From Candidatus Abyssobacteria bacterium SURF_17 (GTDB lineage Bacteria; Abyssobacteria; SURF-5): a stretch of 62,053 bases of DNA. Of the stretch, positions 33,748 to 42,979 are shown piece after piece. Location of the stretch: positions 1-62,053 of the forward strand of contig QZKI01000060.1 of assembly GCA_003598055.1 (NCBI GenBank), given 5' to 3'. Every line of letters begins with the position of its first letter. Within the stretch, counting starts at the first letter, position 1. Below the pieces are notes generated by a model. It was not told the DNA's origin and searched no databases. It saw only the letters and a list, made by a program, of their open reading frames with translations. The position numbers and the translations under genes are program-made.

Positions 33748-34080
33748 GCGCCGTTTTTCTCAACGCGAAGTTTCGGAGAATGCGCGGAGGCACGCGGAGA
33801 TTTTTTCACTCGAAACCCGAAACTCGGAACCCAGAACCCGGAACTACCTTGTCATCCGCAGATTCCGCTGATTCGCTCAGATTAAACCAGAAACATTTTC
33901 ATAACCACGGATTCACACGGATACTCGCGGATTCTCAGGTCGTTGAACCCTGAATGGCTCCCCTTTGAGCCCGGCCTTCGGATTTCGATTAGCCGAATAA
34001 ATTCGCCTTGACATTTGCCCCACCCTCCAGATAAGATTTTGCTGGAAAGTTACTTAAACCCCTTCCTTGAAAGCTCTCTC
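33748..34080. other. Repetitive non-coding region before hsdR
   Basis: No gene. Degenerate direct repeats of the GAAACCCGAAACTCGGAAC type (33811-33844) and iterated CACGGATT/ACACGGAT units (33903-33936) fill much of it. Related sequence lies on the far side of the restriction-modification genes, the second type inverted. The right end holds the hsd promoter. Confidence 0.6.
34008..34037 (+). promoter_or_regulatory. hsdRSM promoter
   Basis: TTGACA (34008-34013) and TAAGAT (34032-34037) are 18 nt apart. A start near 34044 excludes the upstream in-frame TTG at 34015 as start of hsdR and supports ATG 34081. Confidence 0.7.
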
Positions 34081-36834
34081 ATGATGAAGCCCGAAGACGA
34101 AGCCCGACAAATAATTGACAACCTGCTGGAGTCGGCAGGTTGGAAACTTCAAGATATCAGAGAACTGAATCTCGGCGCTTCCCTCGGTGTCGCGGTCAGG
34201 TATTTCCCGTTGAAAGGCGGCGAAGCGGACTACCTGCTTTTTGTGAACCGCAAAGCAGTCGGCGTTGTCGAAGCAAAGCCGTTAGGAACCACGCTGAGCG
34301 GCGTGGCCGAGCAATCCGAGAAATATCTCGCGTCTCTTCCAGACAATCTGCCCCATGTGCAACTGCCGCTGCCGTTTGCTTATGAAAGCACCGGCATGGA
34401 GACATTTTTCAGAGATTCCAGAGACCCCTTTCCTCGTTCTCGAAGAGTCTTCGCATTCCATAAGCCGGAAACCCTCGCAGAATGGCTGTCACAAGAAAAC
34501 ACCCTGAGGGCACGGCTTATGGAAATGCCAACCCTGATTACAGAAGGCTTGAGGGAATGCCAGATCGAAGCCATTACAAAGCTGGAAAGGTCTCTAGCCA
34601 ACGCCAAACCGCGAGCGCTCATTCAAATGGCTTCCGGCAGCGGAAAAACCTACACGGCCGTCTATTCCGTCTATCGTCTGATTAAGTCTGCACGTGCACG
34701 GAGAGTTCTCTTCTTGGTTGACCGAAACACCCTCGGACGCCAGACCTCCGGCGAATTCAAACAGTTCACACCGCCTGACAGCCTCAGAAAGTTTACGGAA
34801 GAATTTAATGTTCAACATATGACAAAGAATGCCCTGGACACGGTGAGCAGGGTGTGCATCACCACCATTCAAAGGTTATATTCAATGCTGCGCGGAGAAC
34901 CCGATTTCGACCCCGATCTTGAGGAGCAGTCCCTCTTTGAGCTTTCACTGATGAGAGAGCTCCCCAGAGAAGTTTCCTATAACCCACAGATACCCATAGA
35001 AACCTTTGATTTCATCATCACCGATGAATGCCATCGCTCCATTTATAACCTCTGGCGGCAAGTGCTCGAATACTTCGATGCGTTTATCATCGGGCTTACG
35101 GCAACTCCATCGAAACAGACGCTCGGCTTCTTCAATCAGAATCTTGTCATGGAGTATCCCCACGAACGGGCCGTGGCCGACGGCGTCAATGTAGACTACG
35201 AGGTCTACCGAATTCGCACGGAAATCACCGAAAGAGGTAGCCGCGTCGATGCGGGCTACTATGTTGACAAACGTGATAAACTTACCCGACAGGTTCGTTG
35301 GGAACAGTTGGATGATACTCTTGAATATTCGGGTGAGCGGCTCGACCGCGACGTTGTCGCGCCGGACCAGATTAGAACCGTCATAAGGACGTTCAGGGAC
35401 AAACTCTTCACGGAAATATTTCCGGGCAGAACTATAGTCCCGAAAACGCTTATTTTCGCAAAGGATGATTCCCATGCCGAAGACATAGTCCATATCGTGA
35501 GGGAGGAATTCGGAATGGGAAACGAGTTCTGCAAGAAGATAACCTATAGAACCACCGGCGAGAAAAAGGAAGACCTTATCACCAGCCTCCGCAATTCTTT
35601 CTACCCGCGTATCGCGGTTACTGTCGACATGATTTCTACGGGTACGGATGTCCGCCCGCTGGAGTGCCTGTTATTCATGAGGGATGTCAAATCGCTGAAC
35701 TACTTTGACCAGATGAAAGGACGCGGGACAAGAGTAGTTTCCCCGACCGAACTGATAGCCGTATCTCCCGACGCCGTCCACAAAACGCACTTCATGATTG
35801 TAGACGCGGTCGGAGTCTGCGAGAGCGATAAAACCGAGACAAGACCGCTGGAGCGGCAACGGAGCATCACATTCGAGAAGCTCATAACCTCAGTCGCATT
35901 AGGGGTGAGAGACGATGACACGCTTTCGTCTCTCGCGGGAAGGCTCGCTCGCCTCGACAAGGAGATTGATGAAAAAGACGAGGAGCAAATTCAATCAGTT
36001 TCGGGCGGAATGAGCCTGAGAGATATAGTCAACAACTTGTTGGATGCGCTCGACCCGGATAAAAGAAGCGAAAAGGCAGAAGCGGTATTCAACACCAAAT
36101 TGCCGACTGAGGAACAACTGAAAAAGGCAACAGAGCAGCTTGTCGAAACTGCCTGTGAGGTCTTTGATAACCCAACGCTGAGAAATCTTCTCATCGAGCT
36201 CAAGAAGAAAAGCGAACAGACGATAGACACAATAAGCCAGGACTCAGTCATTCTCGCGGGCTTCGATGAACAGGCGAAGGAAAAAGCAAAGGCGCTCGTC
36301 AGATCCTTCGAACAGTTCATTCAAGACCACAAGGACGAAATCACAGCTTTCCAGGTACTCTATTCCAGACCTTACCACAAACGGCTTCGCTATGACGACA
36401 TCAAGGAACTCGCCGAAACCATCAAGGCGCCGCCCAGAAACTGGACTCCTGAAGTCTTGTGGCGAGCGTATGAACTGCTGGAGAAAGATAAGGTCAGAGG
36501 CGCGAGCAGCGGCAGACTTCTTACCGACATTGTCTCTCTGGTCCGTTTCGCCACCCATCAAGAGAATGAACTTGTGCCATTCGAGGAAAAAGTCAAAGAG
36601 AGATTCGAATACTGGATGGCACAACAGGAACACGCTGGTACAAACTTCACGACCGAACAGCGGGAGTGGCTTCGGCTCATGTGCAGCCACATCGCTGCCA
36701 GCGTGAGCATGGAAATGGACGACTTCGATTATAGCCCCTTCGCCCAAAAGGGCGGAATTGGCAGAGCATACCGGGTGTTTGGGGAAAATCTCGAAGTACT
36801 AATTGACGAATTAAATGAGGTGTTGGCAGCGTGA
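34081..36834 (+). CDS. hsdR: Type I restriction enzyme, R subunit
   Basis: This 917-residue protein is the motor-nuclease subunit. The PD-(D/E)xK nuclease is near the N-terminus: GGEADYLLFVNRKAVGVVEAK with Asp about 50, Glu 64 and Lys 66. The SF2 helicase core follows: Walker A ASGSGKT (184-190), DECHRS box, GLTATPSKQT, and the C-terminal RecA lobe MISTGTDVRPLECLLFMRDV...GRGTR. A coiled C-terminal domain contacts the methylase. The start at 34081 gives MMKPEDEARQIIDNLLESAG, a typical HsdR opening; no strong ribosome binding site is seen. It overlaps hsdS by 4 nt. Confidence 0.94.
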   Translation: MMKPEDEARQIIDNLLESAGWKLQDIRELNLGASLGVAVRYFPLKGGEADYLLFVNRKAVGVVEAKPLGTTLSGVAEQSEKYLASLPDNLPHVQLPLPFAYESTGMETFFRDSRDPFPRSRRVFAFHKPETLAEWLSQENTLRARLMEMPTLITEGLRECQIEAITKLERSLANAKPRALIQMASGSGKTYTAVYSVYRLIKSARARRVLFLVDRNTLGRQTSGEFKQFTPPDSLRKFTEEFNVQHMTKNALDTVSRVCITTIQRLYSMLRGEPDFDPDLEEQSLFELSLMRELPREVSYNPQIPIETFDFIITDECHRSIYNLWRQVLEYFDAFIIGLTATPSKQTLGFFNQNLVMEYPHERAVADGVNVDYEVYRIRTEITERGSRVDAGYYVDKRDKLTRQVRWEQLDDTLEYSGERLDRDVVAPDQIRTVIRTFRDKLFTEIFPGRTIVPKTLIFAKDDSHAEDIVHIVREEFGMGNEFCKKITYRTTGEKKEDLITSLRNSFYPRIAVTVDMISTGTDVRPLECLLFMRDVKSLNYFDQMKGRGTRVVSPTELIAVSPDAVHKTHFMIVDAVGVCESDKTETRPLERQRSITFEKLITSVALGVRDDDTLSSLAGRLARLDKEIDEKDEEQIQSVSGGMSLRDIVNNLLDALDPDKRSEKAEAVFNTKLPTEEQLKKATEQLVETACEVFDNPTLRNLLIELKKKSEQTIDTISQDSVILAGFDEQAKEKAKALVRSFEQFIQDHKDEITAFQVLYSRPYHKRLRYDDIKELAETIKAPPRNWTPEVLWRAYELLEKDKVRGASSGRLLTDIVSLVRFATHQENELVPFEEKVKERFEYWMAQQEHAGTNFTTEQREWLRLMCSHIAASVSMEMDDFDYSPFAQKGGIGRAYRVFGENLEVLIDELNEVLAA

Positions 36835-38429
36835 GTCTTAAAAGAAGCCTTATTCCAGACCGCTGGTGTCTGGCTAGCCTCAGCGAAGTTGCAGAGATAA
36901 ATCCAGCACAGCTGGATATAATCCCGGACGACCAAGGTCTTGTCTCTTTTGTCCCCATGGCTGCCGCAGAAGCACTTACAGGTAGGCTCGATCCTTCGGA
37001 AGCGAGGCCGTGGGGAACAGTGAAGAAGGGCTACACAAGGTTTCAGGAAGGCGATATCTTATTCGCGAAGATTACTCCCAGTATGGAAAACGGAAAAATC
37101 GTGCTGGCACAGGGATTAATGAATCAGGCTGGAGCAGGTTCAACCGAATTCCATGTAATCCGTCCTAGCAGTTTAATGGATAGCAGATACCTGCTTCATT
37201 ATCTACTGAGGGAGCCATTAAGAAGGGAGGCTCGCGGAAAGATGAAAGGTACTGCGGGTCAGTTGCGAGTGCCTCCCAATTTTCTCGAAGAGCTTGATAT
37301 GCCAATAGCGCCAGCAAATGAACAACACCGAATTGCTTCTGAAATTGATAAGCATCTTTCTCGGCTGGAAGCGTCTGTCAAAGCTCTCAAGCGAGTTCAG
37401 GCGAATTTGAAACGATATCGAACATCGGTCTTAAAGGCGGCCGTTGAAGGACGCCTTGTCCCGACCGAAGCCGAGCTTGCCCGAAAGGAAGCACGCGACT
37501 ACGAACCCGCCGACAAACTTCTCGAACGCATCCTCAAAGAACGCCGAAAAAAATGGGAAGAACAAGAACTCGCCAAAATGAAGGCCAAAGGCAAAACTCC
37601 AAGAGACGATAAATGGAAGGCCAAATACAAAGCGCCGTCATCCCCTGATATTTCAAACTTACCCGTGCTCTCAAGAGGTTGGGTATGGACTTGCTTTGAG
37701 CAACTGGCTGAACAGACGCCGTATGCAATTAAGGCTGGCCCCTTTGGATCAGCTCTGAAGAAGGACTTCTACGTTCCAAAAGGATACAAGATATACGGTC
37801 AGGAACAAGTAATTAGAAACGACCCCTTCTTTGGCGACTACTACATAGACGAGAAACATTACCAGTCGCTGAAATCATGTGCGGTGAAACCGGGCGACCT
37901 GTTGATAAGCCTTGTTGGAACTATAGGCAAAGTGCTGGTACTGCCCAATGGTATTGAAGAGGGCATCATAAATCCTCGACTTGCCAAAGTAAGCTTGAAT
38001 AGAAAAATCGTTGACCCAAACTACATAAGGACATACATTGTGTCGTCGTTAGCGAAAGATTATTTTTCCCTTACGTCACATGGCGGAACGATGGATATAC
38101 TGAACCTGGGAATTCTAAGGGAATTGCCGATACCGCTACCTCCGCTTGAAGAGCAGAAAAGAATTGTCCGCGAGTCTGAAAGGGTGTTGTCGCTTGCAAG
38201 CAAAGTTGAAAAGACGGCGGATGAAACCATCAAACGGGCAAGCAGGTTACGTGAAAATATCCTGAAGATCTCCTTTGAAGGAAAACTTGTTTCCCAGGCC
38301 CCCAACGACGAGCCTGCGAGCGTTTTGCTTCAACGAATAAAGACCGAAAAAGCCGAAAACCAGCGACAAACGAAAGCCAGAAAAAGATTTAACAGCGGAA
38401 AAGTGCGGAAACAAATGGGACTTATCTAA
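36831..38429 (+). CDS. hsdS: Type I restriction-modification specificity subunit
   Basis: This 532-residue protein has two target-recognition domains, each followed by a helical spacer: residues 10-165 then the coil ASVKALKRVQANLKRYRTSV, and 280-445 then ERVLSLASKVEKTADETIKR. Each spacer ends in the LKAAVEGRLV / LKISFEGKLV motif, the conserved repeats that hold HsdM. Bipartite DNA recognition is expected, the actual site unknown. A Lys/Glu-rich stretch (225-265) links the halves. GTG start overlapping hsdR stop; hsdM follows with no gap. Confidence 0.93.
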   Translation: MSLKRSLIPDRWCLASLSEVAEINPAQLDIIPDDQGLVSFVPMAAAEALTGRLDPSEARPWGTVKKGYTRFQEGDILFAKITPSMENGKIVLAQGLMNQAGAGSTEFHVIRPSSLMDSRYLLHYLLREPLRREARGKMKGTAGQLRVPPNFLEELDMPIAPANEQHRIASEIDKHLSRLEASVKALKRVQANLKRYRTSVLKAAVEGRLVPTEAELARKEARDYEPADKLLERILKERRKKWEEQELAKMKAKGKTPRDDKWKAKYKAPSSPDISNLPVLSRGWVWTCFEQLAEQTPYAIKAGPFGSALKKDFYVPKGYKIYGQEQVIRNDPFFGDYYIDEKHYQSLKSCAVKPGDLLISLVGTIGKVLVLPNGIEEGIINPRLAKVSLNRKIVDPNYIRTYIVSSLAKDYFSLTSHGGTMDILNLGILRELPIPLPPLEEQKRIVRESERVLSLASKVEKTADETIKRASRLRENILKISFEGKLVSQAPNDEPASVLLQRIKTEKAENQRQTKARKRFNSGKVRKQMGLI

Positions 38430-39929
38430 ATGGCAAATAACTCATCGCAAACTGTTCAAAAGCTTTGGAACTACTGTAACCTCCTTCGGGATGCCGGTCT
38501 TTCTTACTTGGATTATATCGAGCAGCTCACGTACCTTCTCTTTCTTAAGATGGCCGACGAGCGCACAAGGCTACCGTCAAACAAACCGCCCCGAATTCCG
38601 AAAGGCTATGACTGGCCGGCTCTTGTCAGGGAAGATGGGGAAAAGCTTGCAACACAGTATCGGAGAACACTGGAGAAGCTCAGCGGGGAGAAGGGCCTCC
38701 TGGGAATCATTTTCAAAAAAGCAGATAACAAAATCCAAAATCCTGCTCTCCTGCGAAGACTCATTGCCGACTTGATTGACAGAGAAGACTGGTCGAGCAT
38801 GGGTGCCGATGTCAAAGGTGATGCGTATGAAGGACTTCTCGAAAAGAACGCCCAGGATGTGAAGACGGGTGCAGGCCAATACTTCACACCTCGCCCGCTT
38901 ATCCAGGCTATCGTAGATGTGATACAGCCCAAACCGGGAGAAACCATCTGTGACCCGGCATGCGGGACATGCGGCTTTTTAATCGCTGCCCATGATTATA
39001 TCGCCAGTTCTAAGAAGCTAAACCGCGACCAGACGAAGCACTTGAAATTGAATGCCATCAGGGGTGTTGAACTTGTGGATCAGGTGACACGCCTCGGTGC
39101 GATGAATCTTTTCCTTCATGGTATAGGGCCTACTATCGAAGACAACATCGAGCCTCCAATACGGACCGATGACAGCCTCGAACATGCGCCCAAAGAAGAT
39201 TTCCATATTGTCCTCACGAACCCTCCCTTTGGAAAGAAGAGCAGCATCATGATTGTGAATGGAGAGGGAAAAATCGACAGAGAAGCGCTGACATATGAGC
39301 GGCAGGATTTCTGGGCCACTACCTCGAACAAACAACTGAACTTCGTCCAGCATGTTAGATCGTTGCTGGAAATCAACGGTAAGGCTGCCATCGTGATTCC
39401 GGATAACGTTCTCTTCGAGGGCGGAGCGGGCGAGACAATCCGAAGAAAATTGCTTGAACAATGCGAAGTGCATACCTTGCTGAGACTTCCAACCGGCATC
39501 TTCTACCGCCCGGGCGTAAAGGCAAATGTCCTTTTCTTTGACCGCAAGCCCGGCAGCGACAAGCCATGGACAAAGAAACTCTGGATTTATGATTTCCGCA
39601 CAAACATGCATTTCACACTCAAGACCGACCCTCTTGAGCGGAGCGACCTGGACGATTTCGTAAAGTGCTACAATCCCGAAAATCGTCATCAACGACGCGC
39701 GACATGGTCGGAGAAGAAGCCGGATGGCCGTTGGAGAGCATTCGACTACGAAGAATTAGTCCAACGTGATAAATGCAACCTTGATATCTTCTGGCTCAAG
39801 GACGACAGCCTTTCTGAGTCCGAAAACCTTCCTGAGCCCGCCGTCATAGCCGCCGAAATCGCCGAAGACCTCCGCACTGCTTTAGAGCAAATGGAAGAGA
39901 TCGCCGAGGACTTGGGAAATACACGGTAA
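38430..39929 (+). CDS. hsdM: Type I restriction-modification methyltransferase subunit
   Basis: This 499-residue protein is an N6-adenine methyltransferase. The HsdM N-terminal helical domain (LWNYCNLLRDAGLSYLDYIE) is followed by DPACGTCGFL (175-184) for SAM and NPPF (264-267) for catalysis. AGQYFTPRPLIQAIVDVI is the typical lead-in. It starts immediately after the hsdS stop (TAAATG), last in an R-S-M operon; the order differs from the common M-S-R. Confidence 0.95.
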   Translation: MANNSSQTVQKLWNYCNLLRDAGLSYLDYIEQLTYLLFLKMADERTRLPSNKPPRIPKGYDWPALVREDGEKLATQYRRTLEKLSGEKGLLGIIFKKADNKIQNPALLRRLIADLIDREDWSSMGADVKGDAYEGLLEKNAQDVKTGAGQYFTPRPLIQAIVDVIQPKPGETICDPACGTCGFLIAAHDYIASSKKLNRDQTKHLKLNAIRGVELVDQVTRLGAMNLFLHGIGPTIEDNIEPPIRTDDSLEHAPKEDFHIVLTNPPFGKKSSIMIVNGEGKIDREALTYERQDFWATTSNKQLNFVQHVRSLLEINGKAAIVIPDNVLFEGGAGETIRRKLLEQCEVHTLLRLPTGIFYRPGVKANVLFFDRKPGSDKPWTKKLWIYDFRTNMHFTLKTDPLERSDLDDFVKCYNPENRHQRRATWSEKKPDGRWRAFDYEELVQRDKCNLDIFWLKDDSLSESENLPEPAVIAAEIAEDLRTALEQMEEIAEDLGNTR

Positions 39930-40193
39930 AAATAACTCTTATCCAATTTCCCCCTATTTAGACCTTGGCAACCCTCGGACTCTGCACTCCCTTATTAACA
40001 AAAAGTTCCTTGACCCATCCGCTGCCCATCATTCATCATATGCATCAGGAAGCTAAACTGACCCACGCGCAGCCTGACCAAGGGGGATTTGTCGTCTTAT
40101 GTCTCAATCCAAAATCCAAAATCTAGAATCCAAAATCGATTCATTCGTGTTCATCTGCAGTTATCCACATTTCTATAGAAAAAGCATGAAAAG

Positions 40194-40220
40194 ATGCGTC
40201 ATATGCGTCATATGCGTCAT
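40194..40220 (+). repeat. Three tandem ATGCGTCAT units
   Basis: Three exact copies of the 9-mer ATGCGTCAT stand head to tail. A second array with period 10 lies at 40333-40362. Confidence 0.85.
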
Positions 40221-40332
40221 GAATTTCCAGGAACCCGAATTATCCCACTTCAGAACCCATTCGCTGTCAATTACTTCTGTATCCTCTTTCGCCCTTCGTC
40301 CTTCGCCTTTCGCGTGGTTTTTTGCTTCGGGA

Positions 40333-40362
40333 GATGCGTCACGATGCGTCATGATGCGTCAT
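40333..40362 (+). repeat. Three tandem GATGCGTCA(C/T) units
   Basis: Three copies of a 10-mer, GATGCGTCA followed by C or T. They share the core ATGCGTCA with the upstream array; looser variants appear near 40483-40500. Confidence 0.85.
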
Positions 40363-40515
40363 GCCCTTTTTCTCCTCAACCCGAAACTCGGAACTCGAAA
40401 CCCGAAACCCCGCGCATCTTGCGCGGTCAAACCGACCGCTCGGTTCGCTATCTTATATACGGTTAACACGAAAATGGCCCCTAACGCGTCATCGCGTCAC
40501 CAAAGCCAATGACAT

Positions 40516-40539
40516 GGATTCCCGCCTGCGCGGGAATGA
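40516..40539. repeat. GGATTCCCGC...GCGGGAATGA palindromic repeat, copy 1
   Basis: GATTCCCGC and GCGGGAAT form inverted arms around a short CTGC centre. Related copies lie at 45649-45676 and 55899-55920. Such elements are common dispersed repeats in many environmental genomes. Confidence 0.75.
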
Positions 40540-40685
40540 AAAAAAGCATGCGTTAATTCGCGTAATTCGTGTTCTATGAAATCTTCTTTTTTTCTTCTTC
40601 TCAAATCCGTGAAATCCGTGGAATCCGTGGTTCCGGAATATTGGTTCAATGTTCAAAGTTCAAGGTTTAAAGTTGCAGGGAGGGA

Positions 40686-42971
40686 TTAGAGCGTGAGGTT
40701 GCCGAACGTCTTGTTGACGACTTCTCGCAGGTCTTTCAGTGCGAATGGCTTGAGCAGGAAGTTTCTTCCGCTCTCCTTCAGGAACTTGTTCGCATCCTTC
40801 TCCATGATGTCGCCGGTAATGAAAATGAAGCCCTCGGCCAGCTTCGGGTTGTCCTCGTGGACCTTGAGGAAGAGGCGGCGGCCATCAAGCGCTCCCGGCA
40901 TCCTGAGGTCGGTTATGACCACATCGTATTCACCCGCATGCAGCGTCTCATATGCCGCTTGGCCGTCATCGGCGCAGTCTACCACGAAGCCGTCCGAGGT
41001 CAGGGCGACTTTGATGAAATCCCTCACGACCTCTTCGTCATCGACCACAAGCACTCTTCCCCGGCCTCCATTCAGCTCGGGGGCTTCTCTGCGCACGAAC
41101 CCATCATCGATGCTCGGCTGGATGCTCACAACCGGCAGTTTGACGATGAATCTGGCGCCATCATGGTAGGCATCGTCGAGCGAAAGCTCTCCTCCGTGTT
41201 CCTTTACGATTCCATAGCTTATGCTCAGGCCGAGTCCGGTCCCTTTGCCGACTTCTTTGGTGGTGAAAAAAGGCTCGAACACTTTGTTGCGGTCGGCCTC
41301 CCGCACTCCATGGCCGTTATCGCTGAATTCGATGTGCACTGCGGGATCATCGGTCAGGCGCGTTTTGATTTCCAGTTTTCCCGCGAGTTCGCGGCCATAC
41401 ATCGCGTCGAAAGCATTGTTCACAAGATTCAGGAACACCTGCTCCATCTGATTCGGGTCGATCGCAGCGATGCACGTGTCAGACTCGTACTTTTTGACCA
41501 CCTCGATGTTGTTGATGCTGAAGTCATAGTTTCTGTGCTCGAGGACCCTTTCGATCAGTTGGATGACATTGGTTTCCCTTCTCTGAATCTCGGTCTTGCG
41601 GGCGAACGAAAGCAATCCGTGCACGATCTTACGCGAACGGTCCACGCTTCTGAGTATCTTTTTCAACATCGCATGGTGGTCCTCCGACAACGACGTGTCG
41701 CTGAGCAACAGGTCGCTGTAGCCCATGATTGCCGCGAGCGGGTTGTTGATTTCGTGAGCGACTCCCGAAAGCATCTCGCCGAGCAGCGCCAGCTTGTCGG
41801 ATTGTATCAACTGATGTTTCGTCTCCTGCAGTTCTCTGATGTTTTCCTTGAGACGGGAAATGAGGGCTGAATTGTGGATGGCGAGGCTTATCTGATTGCA
41901 GAACGAGCTCAACAACCTGGTCCTGTCCTCGTCAAGCTCTGACTCCCGCGATGTGAGAGCGAGCACGAGGCCAAAACAGTCGTCCCCGTTCGACAGAGGA
42001 ATCCCAACGCACACCCGATGCGGTGATTGACCTGCCCCTTCATCGGGACTGTCCGTGAATGTTCTGAAATATGTCGCCGGACTCAGTGAGGAAGCTATCG
42101 TGTCGCTGAACCGCGTAATGAGCTTTTGGAGATACGATTCGATATCCGGAATTTGCTGCAGCGTTCTGTATGATTTCAGCTCCATCACGCCTTCGCTCTT
42201 GCTTCTGAGAAAAACACCCACGACATCGAAATCGAAGCCCTCGAGCACGTTTCTGAGGGATGCATCCAGCACGGCATCAAGCTCGAGGTTCGAGTGGAGC
42301 GACTCGGAAACCGCCACAATGGCCGCCAGCTCCCGGTTTCGGGACTCGAGCTGTTCATTGGCCTGCCTGAGTTGTTCTACCGCGCTCGCGTAACTGAGAG
42401 CCACCGACGCCGTCGAGGCGATTAAGTTAAAGGCGTATTCTTTCTTCTTGTCGAATGTTCCAGGCTCGGAGTTGCTGAGATTCAGCACTCCATGAAGCAG
42501 GTCGCCATGGAGCAGCGGAAGGCTGAGAATGGAACGCACGCTGACCTTCTGTCGTTCAGCCTTCACGAAAGAGGATTCCTTGTGCGTATCATTAATGAGG
42601 ATGCTCTTGCGGCTTTGAGCCACTTTTCCGGCGATGCCCTCGCCCAATCTGAACGCCTTCCCTGACCAATCTCTCCCGACGAAGACGGAGCCCTCGTCCT
42701 CGCAAAAGCTCTTGGCCGCTGCGAGCCTGAGTTCGCCCCGCTCATGGTTCACGAGCATCACGGACGCATTTTCGACGTCCATCGCTTCGGTCATGAAGTG
42801 CACGAGTTGCTGGCAAATGGCGTAGAAATTCGAGCCGGCCTGGAAGGAATCGTTCAGCAACCTCAAAACCGAAAGCTGCGCGACCAGTTCCTCATAATCA
42901 TGAGTCGCCTTGCGGAGCGCATCCGCGTAAATTTGCTTTTCCACGTTTTCCGGAAATGTCTCGTCCATCAT
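40686..42971 (-). CDS. Hybrid histidine kinase with two GAF domains and a receiver
   Basis: This 761-residue cytosolic protein has no membrane helices. Order: helical lead (1-40), GAF domain 1 (45-195), coil, GAF domain 2 (215-370), coil, HisKA with GVAHEINNPLAAIMGY (His406), HATPase_c with NLVNNAFDAMYG, DNGHGV and GTGLGLSISYGI, then a receiver from about 640 (VLVVDDEEVV, phosphoacceptor Asp in VVITDLRMPG). It would phosphorylate its own receiver and pass the phosphate on. It follows an HDOD gene by 8 nt on the same strand. Confidence 0.93.
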   Translation of the reverse strand: MMDETFPENVEKQIYADALRKATHDYEELVAQLSVLRLLNDSFQAGSNFYAICQQLVHFMTEAMDVENASVMLVNHERGELRLAAAKSFCEDEGSVFVGRDWSGKAFRLGEGIAGKVAQSRKSILINDTHKESSFVKAERQKVSVRSILSLPLLHGDLLHGVLNLSNSEPGTFDKKKEYAFNLIASTASVALSYASAVEQLRQANEQLESRNRELAAIVAVSESLHSNLELDAVLDASLRNVLEGFDFDVVGVFLRSKSEGVMELKSYRTLQQIPDIESYLQKLITRFSDTIASSLSPATYFRTFTDSPDEGAGQSPHRVCVGIPLSNGDDCFGLVLALTSRESELDEDRTRLLSSFCNQISLAIHNSALISRLKENIRELQETKHQLIQSDKLALLGEMLSGVAHEINNPLAAIMGYSDLLLSDTSLSEDHHAMLKKILRSVDRSRKIVHGLLSFARKTEIQRRETNVIQLIERVLEHRNYDFSINNIEVVKKYESDTCIAAIDPNQMEQVFLNLVNNAFDAMYGRELAGKLEIKTRLTDDPAVHIEFSDNGHGVREADRNKVFEPFFTTKEVGKGTGLGLSISYGIVKEHGGELSLDDAYHDGARFIVKLPVVSIQPSIDDGFVRREAPELNGGRGRVLVVDDEEVVRDFIKVALTSDGFVVDCADDGQAAYETLHAGEYDVVITDLRMPGALDGRRLFLKVHEDNPKLAEGFIFITGDIMEKDANKFLKESGRNFLLKPFALKDLREVVNKTFGNLTL

Positions 42972-42979
42972 GATGTCTT

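Larger units (their letters stand above)
39930..40685. other. Repetitive non-coding region after hsdM
   Basis: About 750 bases without a gene. It contains tandem ATGCGTCAT and GATGCGTCA units, an exact DnaA-box-like TTATCCACA (40161-40169), iterated CCAAAATC units (40107-40142), GAAACTCGGAACTCG-type repeats (about 40380-40410), a palindromic GGATTCCCGC repeat, and iterated AATCCGTG units (40603-40634). Short open frames here consist of these repeats and are not genes. Confidence 0.65.

Noticed and set aside
40194..40362. CRISPR array
   Set aside because: The units are 9-10 bp and contiguous, with no spacers of uniform length and no cas genes.
40099..40579. Short open frames in the repeat-rich gap after hsdM
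   Set aside because: They are made of the direct repeats themselves (repeating Met-Arg-His patterns) and lack ribosome binding sites.
40857..41870. 337-residue antisense frame opposite the hybrid kinase
   Set aside because: The kinase motifs are intact on the minus strand over the whole stretch; no ribosome binding site or family pattern on the plus strand.
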